Notes: generated by a model from the letters alone, not told the origin. Shown: positions 1 to 8,664, counted from the stretch's first letter. The stretch is DNA of 64,000 nucleotides from JBDIVL01 sp039794405 (GCA_039794405.1 JBDIVL010000009.1:1-64000), one strand, 5' to 3'. Numbers and translations: made by a program.

Positions 1-155
1 TCTATGCATCAGGTACGTATTTCCATGATGGGAGTGCAAGGACGCTGATGGATACGATCAACAACAGTGTGACAGAGAAGGACATGCATGGGAGGACATC
101 ACACTTGTCTCAACAGGAATTAGAAGATATCGTAGAGTTCATGAAGGCGTTATAA
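1..155 (+). CDS. C-terminal tail of a di-haem cytochrome c peroxidase-like protein (5'-truncated by window edge)
   Basis: An open frame enters from the window edge (first full codon at base 3) and stops with TAA at 153-155, leaving about 50 residues. The tail contains YFHDGSARTL followed by a short helix ending EFMKAL. This arrangement is characteristic of the C-terminal haem domain of MauG/cytochrome c peroxidase-family proteins, where FHDGS(A)xTL precedes the distal Met/His region and a closing helix. No CxxCH is visible because the fragment starts too late. A strong terminator follows directly. The family call rests on this short motif only; it could equally be the cytochrome tail of a beta-propeller fusion. 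Confidence 0.6.
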   Translation, partial: YASGTYFHDGSARTLMDTINNSVTEKDMHGRTSHLSQQELEDIVEFMKAL

Positions 156-162
156 GATTCTT

Positions 163-197
163 AACGAATGGCCCGCCAATTTGGCGGGCCATTCGTT
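163..197 (+). terminator. Rho-independent terminator, perfect 17-bp stem
   Basis: Bases 163-179 are the exact reverse complement of 181-197, giving a GC-rich hairpin eight bases after the stop of the upstream cytochrome fragment. It ends in a short T-rich stretch. It should end the upstream transcript. Confidence 0.8.
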
Positions 198-313
198 TCA
201 TACGGAATAGCATAGGAATTTTCATTCTATTCATGCGGGTTTTCAGGATGCCTTTTCATACGAATATCTTATCCATGTTAATTCGTGGTCCATTTAATCA
301 TAGAGGATATATA

Positions 314-1084
314 ATGAAAATCTCATTTAGGTATATAAACAAAGCAGTAATATCTTTCCTCATAAGTCTTATCTTGATATGCATTGTTTCAACCAGGGGG
401 TATCCTTGTGGAGGTGGTGGCTCATCACCTGATGGTATAACTCTGAAATTACAAGGAGTGAATAACCTTGCTGAGGCTATTAAACTAAAGGCTACGCTGC
501 AGAAGAATGAGTCAATCAAATGTGCAAACGTTAGCCCGGACAGGACAGAGATATGCATCTCCACGCTTTGTCCTGGTGCAATTACGGAAGAAGAAATTAT
601 AAAAGCTATAAGAGATGCAGGCTTTACTGCCTCACTACCTGATTGCCTTACCTTTAAGATTGATAATCTTGTCAGTGAGTCGGATGGAGAGAAGTTAAGG
701 CAAAGCCTGGATGACCTTCCGGGTGTTACAACGGGCAATATTGATTTTGGCACAAGAGAGGTTACCATTAACTATTATGAAGGATGGATCAGGTTTGCCA
801 AAAAGATCATTAAGACATTAGAAGATAATGGGTTTAGGGTTGTTATACCCGTGGATGCGTTAACCTTTAAAACGGATGGTATGGAGGAAGTAGAGGCTCA
901 TGATGTACGGGCATACCTTTTGGGGGTTTTTGGAGTATGTAATTCTGATGTAAACGTTGATACGAGTGAGGTGAATGTCGTTTATTATCGGGGATGGACA
1001 ACGAGAGAAAAATTGATCAAAACTATTGAAGAGCGTGGAAATACGAAGGTAAAACAAGATGTTATAGTGTTAAAAACCTTCTGA
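314..1084 (+). CDS. Secreted protein with three HMA-like repeats lacking the metal-binding CxxC
   Basis: I place the start at ATG 314, with an AGAGG ribosome site just upstream, rather than at 233, because the protein then begins with a signal peptide (hydrophobic stretch ISFLISLILICIV) and about 256 residues follow. The mature part holds three consecutive units of about 65-70 residues, each with the beta-alpha-beta-beta-alpha-beta rhythm and closing phrase of heavy-metal-associated (HMA) domains (for example the phrase LIKTIEERGN at the end of unit 3). The usual GMxCxxC metal loop is absent: unit 3 has DGMEEVEAHD and unit 2 DNLVSESDGE at that place. Isolated cysteines occur in unit 1. The export and fold suggest a periplasmic role; classical copper or mercury binding is unlikely from the sequence. 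No known gene name. Confidence 0.7.
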   Translation: MKISFRYINKAVISFLISLILICIVSTRGYPCGGGGSSPDGITLKLQGVNNLAEAIKLKATLQKNESIKCANVSPDRTEICISTLCPGAITEEEIIKAIRDAGFTASLPDCLTFKIDNLVSESDGEKLRQSLDDLPGVTTGNIDFGTREVTINYYEGWIRFAKKIIKTLEDNGFRVVIPVDALTFKTDGMEEVEAHDVRAYLLGVFGVCNSDVNVDTSEVNVVYYRGWTTREKLIKTIEERGNTKVKQDVIVLKTF

Positions 1085-1172
1085 GCCGGGCAAGCCGGAA
1101 GAGACAAAATTTATGGTAATAGGTATGCCCGGTTCCGTTGAGCAAATGTAATAGCTGAAAAACATCGGTTTT

Positions 1173-1988
1173 TTGAAAAAAAATTCCTTCCATAATCGTT
1201 TAAGTTTTCAAAAATCTGATATGAGACATTTACTGACCGTTGTAATCTCTATTATATTATCAAGTACATATTACGTTGAATTATTTGCAGATGTTTCGTA
1301 TGCAGACTTATTTCTCAGCGGAAGAGGTTACAAACCAGTTGAAGATAAATGGTCGTTAGGATCCTCTGGGGTAAACCTTTCAGAAGGAATGCATGCATCC
1401 GATAATTATCGGTACAGAGAATGGTGTATTAATACTTTCAATAATGGTGAGCAAATTTATAAAGCATATAAGGAAATAGCATTTGATATCGACTATCGTG
1501 CTGAGCCACCAAAAATAGATTATTGGCAAACACCGGAAGAAACCGTACAAAGCAAACAGGGTGATTGTGAAGACTCTGTCTTTCTTTTCTTCTCTCAGTT
1601 ATCTGAGTTCAATATTGATGGAGATATTGTCTGGGGCTGGGTTGTGGATAAGGATAATTCAATTGCCTTTGCTCATGTATGGTATCAATTGTTTGATAAG
1701 CGTGGCAGACCTTATATCGTGGAGGGTTTCTCAAAAGAGTGGAATGGTATTATTCCTGCAGAAATGATGAATGGGAAAGAAAAACGTATACCAACATTGA
1801 TGTTGAGGCATAATCAGGTAAATCAGGTAGCAGACGGAACGATCGCAATGTTTTTTCCCAACAAAAACCAGGGAACTCCAGAATCATTAGGTGATGTACA
1901 TCCTTCGTGGGAGCTGTATTTCAATAATGTCGCAATCATCCAGGGAATTTTCCAAAAACTTCAGGATATGCTTCATCGGTGCAGGTAG
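1173..1988 (+). CDS. Secreted transglutaminase-like (cysteine peptidase fold) protein
   Basis: About 271 residues. The longest frame starts with TTG at 1173; an ATG at 1221 (MRHLLTVVIS) also precedes the signal-like hydrophobic segment, and neither has a clear ribosome site. The middle has a GDCEDS motif followed about 30 residues later by AHVWYQ, matching the catalytic Cys and His of the transglutaminase-like/BTLCP superfamily. In bacteria such domains act as proteases, amidases or structural modules in the envelope. Substrate unknown. It follows the HMA-like protein after an 88-base gap and may be co-transcribed with it. A terminator lies about 180 bases downstream. Confidence 0.65.
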   Translation: MKKNSFHNRLSFQKSDMRHLLTVVISIILSSTYYVELFADVSYADLFLSGRGYKPVEDKWSLGSSGVNLSEGMHASDNYRYREWCINTFNNGEQIYKAYKEIAFDIDYRAEPPKIDYWQTPEETVQSKQGDCEDSVFLFFSQLSEFNIDGDIVWGWVVDKDNSIAFAHVWYQLFDKRGRPYIVEGFSKEWNGIIPAEMMNGKEKRIPTLMLRHNQVNQVADGTIAMFFPNKNQGTPESLGDVHPSWELYFNNVAIIQGIFQKLQDMLHRCR

Positions 1989-2081
1989 CTGATGCATTTT
2001 CAAATATATTGTGGTAAAAGAGAGATATAGAAAATTTTAAATTCCAAAACCAAAGATCAGATAAATTCAAAATTTCTGAAA

Positions 2082-2112
2082 TTCATAAAAGTACGTCTGG
2101 TACTTTTATGAA
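2082..2112. repeat. 13-bp perfect inverted repeat (hairpin)
   Basis: Bases 2082-2094 are the exact reverse complement of 2100-2112 with a five-base loop. It lies in the 307-base gap between converging genes. It has no T-run on either side, so I record it as a palindrome rather than a terminator. Confidence 0.6.
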
Positions 2113-2169
2113 AATATCGGGCTTCTAAGAAGTGTATTTTATATTTCTGAACCCCTTACTAACAGAAAA

Positions 2170-2207
2170 AATCGTCCTCAATTGGCATATAGAGGATGGT
2201 TCTTTTT
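2170..2207 (+). terminator. Probable terminator downstream of the transglutaminase-like gene
   Basis: A ten-pair stem (2170-2179 with 2192-2201, including G-T pairs) is followed by CTTTTT. On the minus strand the A-run before the stem also gives a U-tract, so it could work in both directions between the two converging genes. Confidence 0.55.
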
Positions 2208-2295
2208 AGAAGCCCTTTGATTTATAACGGAGTTTGTCCATACCCTTGGAGTTGGTTCAATTATCCACGATATGATTTAACAGAAAAGCTATTTC

Positions 2296-2673
2296 TTAAT
2301 GCTCTACAAAAACCACTTCCACAGTAGTTCTATGTTCCATGGCAGAAATGATGACATTGGTAGTGCCTGGAGAAATACCCTTTACGATAAAGATTGCCTT
2401 GCCTCCCCTATTAGTTAAAGATTCAGGTGTAACGGTTGCAACTGTTGGAGAAGTGCTTCTTGCTTCAATTTTTACTCCGGATAGGGGTCTTCCCTGCTTA
2501 TCTAATAATTGGACAAATACTTTATCTTCGGAACCGGAATGGACATTAAGCTTGTGAGGAGATACGATAATACGCATTTCTTCGTAAGATGGGGTTTGTG
2601 CACAAGAATTTATGAAAAAGATACCAAGACAATTCAGGCAAAAGAACAAAACATTTCGATTTAATAATTTCAT
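2296..2673 (-). CDS. Lipoprotein with one bacterial Ig-like (Big_1 type) domain
   Basis: 125 residues. The N-terminus is a lipoprotein signal ending at a lipobox-like FINSCAQ, so Cys24 would be lipidated. The rest is one Ig-like repeat of the invasin/Big_1 type: VQLLDKQGRPLSGVKIEARS, then VATVTP, GGKAIFIVKG and TTNVIISA, the usual strand order. An AAGGAG ribosome site precedes the ATG. Such domains are structural or adhesive envelope modules. A related Ig-like unit occurs in the protein at 38628-39479. Confidence 0.7.
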   Translation of the reverse strand: MKLLNRNVLFFCLNCLGIFFINSCAQTPSYEEMRIIVSPHKLNVHSGSEDKVFVQLLDKQGRPLSGVKIEARSTSPTVATVTPESLTNRGGKAIFIVKGISPGTTNVIISAMEHRTTVEVVFVEH

Positions 2674-3059
2674 GGTTTTTCTCCTTATTCGTTAGATGGA
2701 GAAAATACGAAAAAGTATTGGGATGGAAACAGAGATGTATCGCTTTTCCAAGAACCACGTCATAAATATTCAAGTAATGGTATTTTTGAAAGGCTAAGAA
2801 GCTTGCTTGGACTCTCTTGCTCTTTGTATCTTCACTGGCAGAGATGCTAACATATACCTGCAGTAATTATTGCAAATACCCAAAATGCTTTACTATGTTT
2901 AAGGTATCGGTCCATCATGTGTTTAATGTAAAGATTTGTTATTTGAAATACAATAAAATTTTATCGCATCGATAATTTCTGTTAATTGATGAAAGGGATT
3001 CCTGCTCTTCATGAATAAAAATTTTGGCTATGCCAGGCCACGATAAGATAAACATATTG
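2674..3059. other. Intergenic stretch with no gene seen
   Basis: 386 bases between two minus-strand genes. It carries the promoter/leader region of the Ig-like lipoprotein, including a small hairpin (AATAC/GTATT around 2706-2721). No open frame with a plausible start and ribosome site, RNA gene or repeat family was recognised. Confidence 0.4.
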
Positions 3060-5639
3060 CTATTTGCCTTGCAACAATAACGTACCTTTCATATCTCCTA
3101 CAGGTGCTATTGTGTGGGACCGATTTATTTTTTTCATCAATATTTTAATTTTTTTCTCTTCCCCTTCTTTTAATCTTAACTTTTTCCTCTTTCTTTCGTA
3201 GCCGGTTTTTTTTGCAGCAATTATATAAGTGTCCGCCTCTAAATCGGTAAATTCGAAATAACCGTTTGTGACGGGGAACAAAGTATATAAAACGCCCGTT
3301 TTTTCCCCTTTAAGGTTTAACTTTGCAAATTTAAGGAGCTTGCCCTTTGTGTTCCTGACATAACCATATATCCTGCCCCCATTGATCACTTTTACTATAG
3401 TAATTAGTCCAAGGTTCATTCCTGCTCCCTCTTCAAGTTTTATGTCTTGGGTTTGGACTCTGTAACCCTCTTTCTCATAAGTGAGTGTATAATTTCCCGC
3501 AGGAAGGTTTATAAATAAGAAAAAACCCGATTCATCTGTTATTGTATCATCTGAGAGGTTGATACCCTGAATAGTTACCAGGACTTCGGATAAGGCATTG
3601 CCATTCTGATCTGTTATATAACCGGAAACGAGGTTTCTGGCATATGGGGTAGGCGATTGTGTTGGTAAAGGTGATGGTGCTGGAATTATTGATGGCAGTG
3701 GAGATGATAGAGGAGTTACCAGTGGTGTTGATGTTGAAGTTACTGGTGTGATTGGTATTGGTGTTATATCTATTACGAAATTCAGCGCAGATAGTGCATG
3801 TATTTTACCGTACCCGTTTGTAGTAGTATGCTCTCCGGAGTTGCTTGCAGTTTGGAATAAGGCATTTTTTGTACTGGATGGATTTTTCTTTAATGAAGGT
3901 TGTGCCTGCATTAACAATGCCGCTGTTCCTGCTGCAATAGGACAGGCCATGCTTGTCCCTTGGAGGATCAGGTAGTCAGCCGGACCATTACCATCGTTAA
4001 TTTCATCGTTGTCGATTATATAAGGATCATCGCTCCCGGGCCAAGCGATGATTTTGTCCCTTGCAGAAATAATTCCTTGTCCCGGTGCGGCGATATCGGG
4101 TTTTTTTACGCCATCGATTCGTGGACCGCGGCTGCTAAATGAGGAAGTATTACCAATTCCAGGATTACTCGTATAATACTGGAATTCTCCTTTATAATTA
4201 GTCCATGATGATCGGGTTACGTAAGATGCAACTGCTATAGCGTTGTCTGCCGTTGCCGGTGATCCGATAGTATAGTGAGGATCTGCATTCTGAAAGGTTA
4301 CACTATTATAAAAAGAATAGATATGGAAAAACTGATCCCTGTTCGTATTGTTTTTTACCTTTAGATAATACGTGGCCGGCCCAGAAACATAAAAATTGTA
4401 ATACATCAGCTTTGCTTCGGTACCTCTTGTGCTTTCTGCCTCTTGAAATTGGAAGATATTCGAAGAAATTTCTTTTTTATCGGACCCGTATAAGTTTATA
4501 TCTAGATTGTTGCTTATTCCCTTGCCATCAAACCAATTTAGATAAAAATAGAAAGCCGATTGTGTCCATGGTTCCACGGTAACCTTAATATAATCTGTCG
4601 TACTATAAGCGGTAACTGTGCCTGAATAATGTAAGTCATCGTTAGCCTCATTTCCTGCTGATACAAATACTAAAGCGCCTTTGCTAAACGCATAATCGAC
4701 TGCATTACTCATTTCATCACTGCCATCATTATATTCAGTAAAGCCGCCATAGCTCATGGTTATGATATCGGCATCGTAGATATCTATGGACGCCTTTATG
4801 GCTGATGAAATTGCTGCACTTGATGCATTTGCAGAATGGTTATCTCCGATTTTTAAAAAAATGAGATCCGCACCATAAGCTATTCCCTGATATTTTCCCT
4901 GAGATTGTGTGCCTCTCCCTAAAGCACTAGCGGTTACATGGGTTCCATGCTCTGATACGAGGTTTTCAATCGTATCATTCAGAGAAGGATAGTTTGAATA
5001 ATCCTTGCTTGCTATTACTGCTGGAATATCTTTATGAGAGGTATCTAAACCAGAATCCAGTATGGCAATTTTAACTCCTTTGCCAGTATATCCGTAATCC
5101 CAAACTTTGCCTGTCTGGATATCCTTTGATGCGTCATTATTTTTTGGTAACAATGCTTGTTCAGCGGTGTCAAGTCTGACTATGAAAGTTTTTTTTAATA
5201 CGTTATAGAGCTGATCGATGGGTATACTGGCAATGACATATCCGGTTGGATGATTTTTGAGAGGTGGTATCCATGAGTCTTCATATACTATTACCCCCAT
5301 CTTTTTTAAAGAGGCAATTCTCGATGTACTTAATCTTCTTTTTGCATGAAGGTAAACTAACTGTTTATCTATTTCTTCTACCCTCATGCCCATTTTTCTC
5401 ATGGTCTTTAGTCTTTCAGGTGTAGGCCTTTCTCTATAACTATTTCTTAATTGAATTTGTACTTGTAGTAAACCACTGATCTTTTTCTTTATTTCGCGAT
5501 TCTTTTTTATCTCCTTTTCTGTTTTTATAAGATATTTTGGTAATATTACAGACTCGTTTTCTTCAGAGAAGGCTACATGAAAAGGTATAAAAACAGAACA
5601 GAGAAATAAAATAAACCTTTGTATGAAATGTTTCCTCAT
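3060..5639 (-). CDS. Secreted subtilisin-family (S8) serine protease with two carboxypeptidase-regulatory-like domains
   Basis: 859 residues. A signal peptide is followed by a charged prodomain-like region to about residue 180, then a peptidase S8 domain with the full triad: Asp195 in ILDSGLDT, His231 in HGTHVTA and Ser563 in GTSMACP. A long insert between His and Ser probably forms an Ig/jelly-roll-like subdomain. After a Pro/Thr/Ser-rich linker (about residues 630-665, TPxxTP-type) come two CarboxypepD_reg-like beta-sandwich repeats (GYITDQNGNALSEVLV and GYVRNTKGKLLKFAKL). The layout fits a cell-surface or secreted protease with spacer domains. The ATG has no strong ribosome site. Substrate unknown. 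Confidence 0.85.
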   Translation of the reverse strand: MRKHFIQRFILFLCSVFIPFHVAFSEENESVILPKYLIKTEKEIKKNREIKKKISGLLQVQIQLRNSYRERPTPERLKTMRKMGMRVEEIDKQLVYLHAKRRLSTSRIASLKKMGVIVYEDSWIPPLKNHPTGYVIASIPIDQLYNVLKKTFIVRLDTAEQALLPKNNDASKDIQTGKVWDYGYTGKGVKIAILDSGLDTSHKDIPAVIASKDYSNYPSLNDTIENLVSEHGTHVTASALGRGTQSQGKYQGIAYGADLIFLKIGDNHSANASSAAISSAIKASIDIYDADIITMSYGGFTEYNDGSDEMSNAVDYAFSKGALVFVSAGNEANDDLHYSGTVTAYSTTDYIKVTVEPWTQSAFYFYLNWFDGKGISNNLDINLYGSDKKEISSNIFQFQEAESTRGTEAKLMYYNFYVSGPATYYLKVKNNTNRDQFFHIYSFYNSVTFQNADPHYTIGSPATADNAIAVASYVTRSSWTNYKGEFQYYTSNPGIGNTSSFSSRGPRIDGVKKPDIAAPGQGIISARDKIIAWPGSDDPYIIDNDEINDGNGPADYLILQGTSMACPIAAGTAALLMQAQPSLKKNPSSTKNALFQTASNSGEHTTTNGYGKIHALSALNFVIDITPIPITPVTSTSTPLVTPLSSPLPSIIPAPSPLPTQSPTPYARNLVSGYITDQNGNALSEVLVTIQGINLSDDTITDESGFFLFINLPAGNYTLTYEKEGYRVQTQDIKLEEGAGMNLGLITIVKVINGGRIYGYVRNTKGKLLKFAKLNLKGEKTGVLYTLFPVTNGYFEFTDLEADTYIIAAKKTGYERKRKKLRLKEGEEKKIKILMKKINRSHTIAPVGDMKGTLLLQGK

Positions 5640-5684
5640 GTTAATTTTTCATAAAAGAGCATAAAAAGGTGGCCTTCGTCCTCA

Positions 5685-6809
5685 TTACGGCAGAAAGTTT
5701 GGCCCTAGTGTCTCTTTACAGGCATGGAATACGTCGGTAACGCTTATACTTTTCATACATGCCATGGTATCGCAATTTCCTCGATAACAAGGGGCACAAT
5801 CCATATTGGTTACTAATTTTCTCCCCCGGCCATAAAGGTCTATTTCCTGATGGCATGTAGAACCAAAAAAGGTGACAACCAATTTCTTTAAGGCAATAGC
5901 GAGATGGAGAGCAAGGGTATCTCCCGTAACGATCAAGTGACATTGATTTATTAACCCCATAAATTCTTTTAGGCTGTGATGGCACCCTGTATCTATTACA
6001 TGGGACGCTGTTTTGGTTGTAATTTCTTTGTTCCGTTCTGTTTCTTCGGGTCCCCCAAGAAGTACAACATGGACATTTAGGTCTTTTGATAGTTTGTCTG
6101 CAAGTTCAATAAAACTTCCAACATCCCATCGTTTTGTGGCAAATCTTTTTCCCGAACCGGTATTTAAGCCAATAACGGGTCTGCCATTATGAATTCCCCA
6201 TTGTTTTGCCAACTGCCTGCCGTACAATACGTATTTCTCTGAGAGGTTAATTACGTACTCTCCGTAACCTTCTTCTAATTTAAGTGTTTCAAAAATAAGT
6301 TGTTGATAGGTTTTTTTGTTTTGTCGAAACTTAAGTTCATCAGAAACCCCTAATCGGAACAAATAATCGGCCTCTCTGTTCAGGGGATAAAGGAGTCCTT
6401 TCTCGGAGAGAGCAAAACCAAGTTTTTGGTCTGCTTTTACTAGGGATGCAAGGCTTGAAGCCAGGGTATCCTTATCGAGGCATATAAGGATGTCAAATTT
6501 TTCAACTTGAAGACGCAGGGTATTTTCATAATTTGCGATCAATAGGCAATCAATATACGGATTCTCTTCCAGTACCTGTGAGGAAGATTTATCGGTAATC
6601 CATGTGATATGGGATTGTGGATATTTTTTCTTCAGGACGGGAAGGATTGGTGTGGTTCTCAATACGTCTCCAATAGCGGCCAATTTAATGATTAATATTC
6701 GTGTCCCCATGGGCTGATATTTTAGACAAGTGGTACTGATACCACAGTCAAGTTTAAACCGGCAGGGTTTCTCTGAAGCGAAGAAACGGCAATCAAATTC
6801 TTTGGACAT
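5685..6809 (-). CDS. Glycosyltransferase family 9 (LPS heptosyltransferase-like)
   Basis: 374 residues. The GT9 body begins with RILIIKLAAIGDVLRTTPILPVLKKKYP, the signature N-terminal Rossmann start of ADP-heptose:LPS heptosyltransferases. The C-terminal nucleotide-sugar region includes NTGSGKRFATKRWD and GDTLALHLAIALKK. A short N-terminal extension has four cysteines (positions 6, 16, 22 and 29), which could form a metal site; I have seen similar Cys-rich extensions described for GT9 proteins in other Gram-negatives but cannot confirm here. It probably adds heptose to lipid A-core. This fits gmhA/gmhB/hldE at 23.8-26.7 kb. It lies 56 bases downstream of panC. Confidence 0.85.
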   Translation of the reverse strand: MSKEFDCRFFASEKPCRFKLDCGISTTCLKYQPMGTRILIIKLAAIGDVLRTTPILPVLKKKYPQSHITWITDKSSSQVLEENPYIDCLLIANYENTLRLQVEKFDILICLDKDTLASSLASLVKADQKLGFALSEKGLLYPLNREADYLFRLGVSDELKFRQNKKTYQQLIFETLKLEEGYGEYVINLSEKYVLYGRQLAKQWGIHNGRPVIGLNTGSGKRFATKRWDVGSFIELADKLSKDLNVHVVLLGGPEETERNKEITTKTASHVIDTGCHHSLKEFMGLINQCHLIVTGDTLALHLAIALKKLVVTFFGSTCHQEIDLYGRGRKLVTNMDCAPCYRGNCDTMACMKSISVTDVFHACKETLGPNFLP

Positions 6810-6865
6810 TCTTTAAAATTCCTATAAAAATAACTGCAAAAGACTACTTATGCATACCTATTGTT

Positions 6866-7723
6866 TTATGATAGAACTATATTATCAATGAGTCGTGTCT
6901 TGCCTATCCTAACCGCCAGAGCAGCGACGTCGCCACGGCGGATTTTTGGTACTTCCTCAAGCGTTTCTGGATTAACTACTGAAATATAATCAATATGAGC
7001 TGTTTTATAACCGTGGACAACTTTTTCCATTTCCTGGATAACTTTCTTTGTCTCTACTATACCGGCATTGACCATGGATTGTGCCATTGTTAGTGCCCTA
7101 TGTAAACAAAGGGCATCTTTCTTTTCTGCTTCGGTTAGGTAGGTATTTCTGGAACTTAATGCTAATCCTTCCTTATCTCTTTTTGTTGGAAGTACTTTTA
7201 TATTAATATCAATATGTAAATCAGAAACCATTCTCTTGATTACTACTGTCTGTTGAAAGTCTTTTTGTCCAAAATAGGCACAATTAGGTCTTGCAAGATT
7301 AAAAAGCTTTACTATAACTACAGCTACCCCTCTGAAATGTCCTGGGCGTGATTTACCGCAGAGCTTATCTTCAAGGCGTTCAAGGATTACCGATGTGCAA
7401 AATCCTTCAGGGTACATTTCCGATACTGTTGGATGAAAAACTATATCGACACCCTCTTGAGAAAGGAGTATGCAATCATTGTCAAAAGTTCTTGGGTACT
7501 GACTAAAATCTTCGGTCTTTCCGAACTGTAATGGATTTACAAAGATACTAACAATTACTTTATCGTTCTCTTTTTTGGCCTGTCTTACTAAACTTAAGTG
7601 CCCTTCATGTAAAGAACCCATTGTGGGAACAAAACCAATGGTTAACCGGCCTTCCTTAAAAGCCTTAACTTTCTGTCTAATATCTTCTACTGATGTAATA
7701 ATAGGTAACAAAACAAGCTCCAT
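6866..7723 (-). CDS. panC: Pantothenate synthetase
   Basis: Condenses D-pantoate and beta-alanine with ATP in vitamin B5/CoA synthesis. I choose the internal ATG at 7723 (285 residues, the family length) over the longer frame from 7891, whose extra 56 residues have no family counterpart. Seen: GFVPTMGSLHEGHLSLV with the HxGH nucleotidyl-transfer motif, SIFVNPLQFG, YPRTFDND, CGKSRPGHFRGVAVVIVKLF, FGQKDFQQ and the LSSRNTYL KMSKS-like region. The gene has an unusually long upstream gap of more than 900 bases holding two RNA-like elements on the other strand. Confidence 0.95.
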   Translation of the reverse strand: MELVLLPIITSVEDIRQKVKAFKEGRLTIGFVPTMGSLHEGHLSLVRQAKKENDKVIVSIFVNPLQFGKTEDFSQYPRTFDNDCILLSQEGVDIVFHPTVSEMYPEGFCTSVILERLEDKLCGKSRPGHFRGVAVVIVKLFNLARPNCAYFGQKDFQQTVVIKRMVSDLHIDINIKVLPTKRDKEGLALSSRNTYLTEAEKKDALCLHRALTMAQSMVNAGIVETKKVIQEMEKVVHGYKTAHIDYISVVNPETLEEVPKIRRGDVAALAVRIGKTRLIDNIVLS

Positions 7724-8202
7724 CTTTTGATAAGGTTGACCTTTAAAACTAGTGAATGATATATTATTTACGTTTATAGGACAAGCAATTTTTGTCCTTG
7801 CCTTTGAAGGTCTTCGCGATTGTATAGGTACTTGAATATGGCATAACTTAAAAATAGTGCCAATACATATAAATGGAAATTTTTGATACAATATAGTGAT
7901 TGGTAATATTGTATCGGTATAGTTGTATTTTGATGGATAAAAGGGACTGCGTTTTTAAACAAGTTACTTGAGGGTAGAGGAAGAATAGGTTTTTGCAATC
8001 ATAAAAATTGTCAAAATAAAAATTATGAGAATTTCATCCAGAGCCGGACTAGGCTAGTATATTAGCCATGGATAGGTTGATTGTTGTAAGTGTATTATTT
8101 GAGCTAGCTTACGATGTTTTTTTGTTTGAAGAGAAAAATGTCGATTTTTTGTAAGTGTTTTAAATAAAGGTAATTATAGATCAAAATAAATTGCTCAAAA
8201 AT
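7724..8202. other. AT-rich intergenic region upstream of panC
   Basis: About 480 bases of very AT-rich sequence. Open frames here are short and unsupported by ribosome sites. It presumably contains the panC promoter and leader on the minus strand, but no single box stands out. It adjoins the promoter of the first stem-closed RNA element. Confidence 0.4.
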
Positions 8203-8231
8203 TTGTAATTATTTTTAAAATATGCTATAAT
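8203..8231 (+). promoter_or_regulatory. Sigma-70-type promoter of the first RNA element
   Basis: TTGTAA at 8203-8208 and a perfect TATAAT at 8226-8231 are separated by 17 bases. The expected start of transcription (about 8237-8239) coincides with the first bases of the closing stem of the downstream element. Confidence 0.6.
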
Positions 8232-8235
8232 GATT

Positions 8236-8315
8236 AAAGCCGGAGATGGTTTCAGGGTTTTTTCCCTACTAGCGCCCCAACGCTGGTCTCCTTTTCTTCC
8301 ATCTCCGGCTTTTTA
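8236..8315 (+). ncRNA. Putative small structured RNA 1 (about 78 nt, 5'-3' stem-closed)
   Basis: Bases 8236-8249 pair perfectly with 8299-8312 (14 bp), and the 3' strand runs into TTTTT, so the closing stem doubles as a terminator. The 49-base interior has two small hairpins (AGGG/CCCT around 8254-8267 and AGCG/CGCT around 8271-8284) and a single-stranded CTCCTTTTC that is complementary to Shine-Dalgarno sequences. The upstream promoter starts transcription at the stem. I recognise no known RNA family. A DNA-level palindromic repeat is the alternative. Confidence 0.5.
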
Positions 8316-8323
8316 AAAGCGAT

Positions 8324-8351
8324 TTGAAGGAATTTATTTTTGTGGTATAAT
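8324..8351 (+). promoter_or_regulatory. Promoter of the second RNA element
   Basis: TTGAAG at 8324-8329 and TATAAT at 8346-8351 with 16-base spacing. The predicted start falls at about 8358, again at the first bases of a closing stem. Confidence 0.5.
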
Positions 8352-8356
8352 TGTTA

Positions 8357-8471
8357 TGGAGATTGGGAAGTGTGTTTAGGGTTAAACGTCCCCTAAGGCG
8401 ATAGGTATATACGTTAACACCATGAACATACCCGATATACCAAAGTATAGCGACCTTCCCAATCTCCAATT
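8357..8471 (+). ncRNA. Putative small structured RNA 2 (about 112 nt, 5'-3' stem-closed)
   Basis: Bases 8357-8370 are the exact reverse complement of 8455-8468, again 14 bp. The 84-base interior can form TTAGGG/CCCTAA and GGTATAT/ATATACC hairpins. The stem start (GGAGATTGG) and the first inner hairpin resemble element 1 (GGAGATGG, then AGGGTT). The 3' end has only AATTT, a weak terminator; a stronger one lies at 8614-8660. No known family recognised. Confidence 0.45.
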
Positions 8472-8613
8472 TATGAAGAGCATCAGTGGCGATAAAATGG
8501 CCACACGTAGCAAAATATTATGAAAGAATAAAGAGCGTTGAGCCTATATCGCTACTGTTTATCATAATAAATATAATATTGGTGCAGAAGTGGCAACATA
8601 TAGAGAAACAAAC

Positions 8614-8660
8614 AAATAGCCCTGCATAGCTTGTTTTGGTATGCAAGGCTATTTATTTTT
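8614..8660. terminator. Bidirectional terminator 3' of pyrI
   Basis: Bases 8614-8628 pair with 8640-8654 with a single C/A mismatch. TTATTTTT follows on the plus strand and TTTGTTTGTTT on the minus strand. It ends pyrI transcription and could also stop transcripts from the RNA promoters at 8.2-8.35 kb. Confidence 0.7.
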
Positions 8661-8664
8661 GGAT

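Noticed and set aside
7774..7998. Longer N-terminal extension of panC and an alternative frame upstream
   Set aside because: The extra residues have no counterpart in the pantothenate synthetase family, and the internal ATG 7723 gives the normal length.
8269..8469. A 66-codon minus-strand frame across the two RNA-like elements
   Set aside because: It runs through both arms of the hairpins and has no ribosome site; the palindromic structure explains the sequence better than coding does.
8236..8471. Fluoride, guanidine-I or hammerhead-type RNA as an explanation of the stem-closed elements
   Set aside because: Single short words resemble these families (GGAGATGG; ACTAG...CTGGTC; a GAAAC after a stem on the minus strand), but the conserved cores are not met; in particular the hammerhead CUGANGA is not present.
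8236..8471. Retron msr-msd RNA
   Set aside because: Stem-closed ends would fit, but there is no reverse transcriptase gene anywhere in the window.
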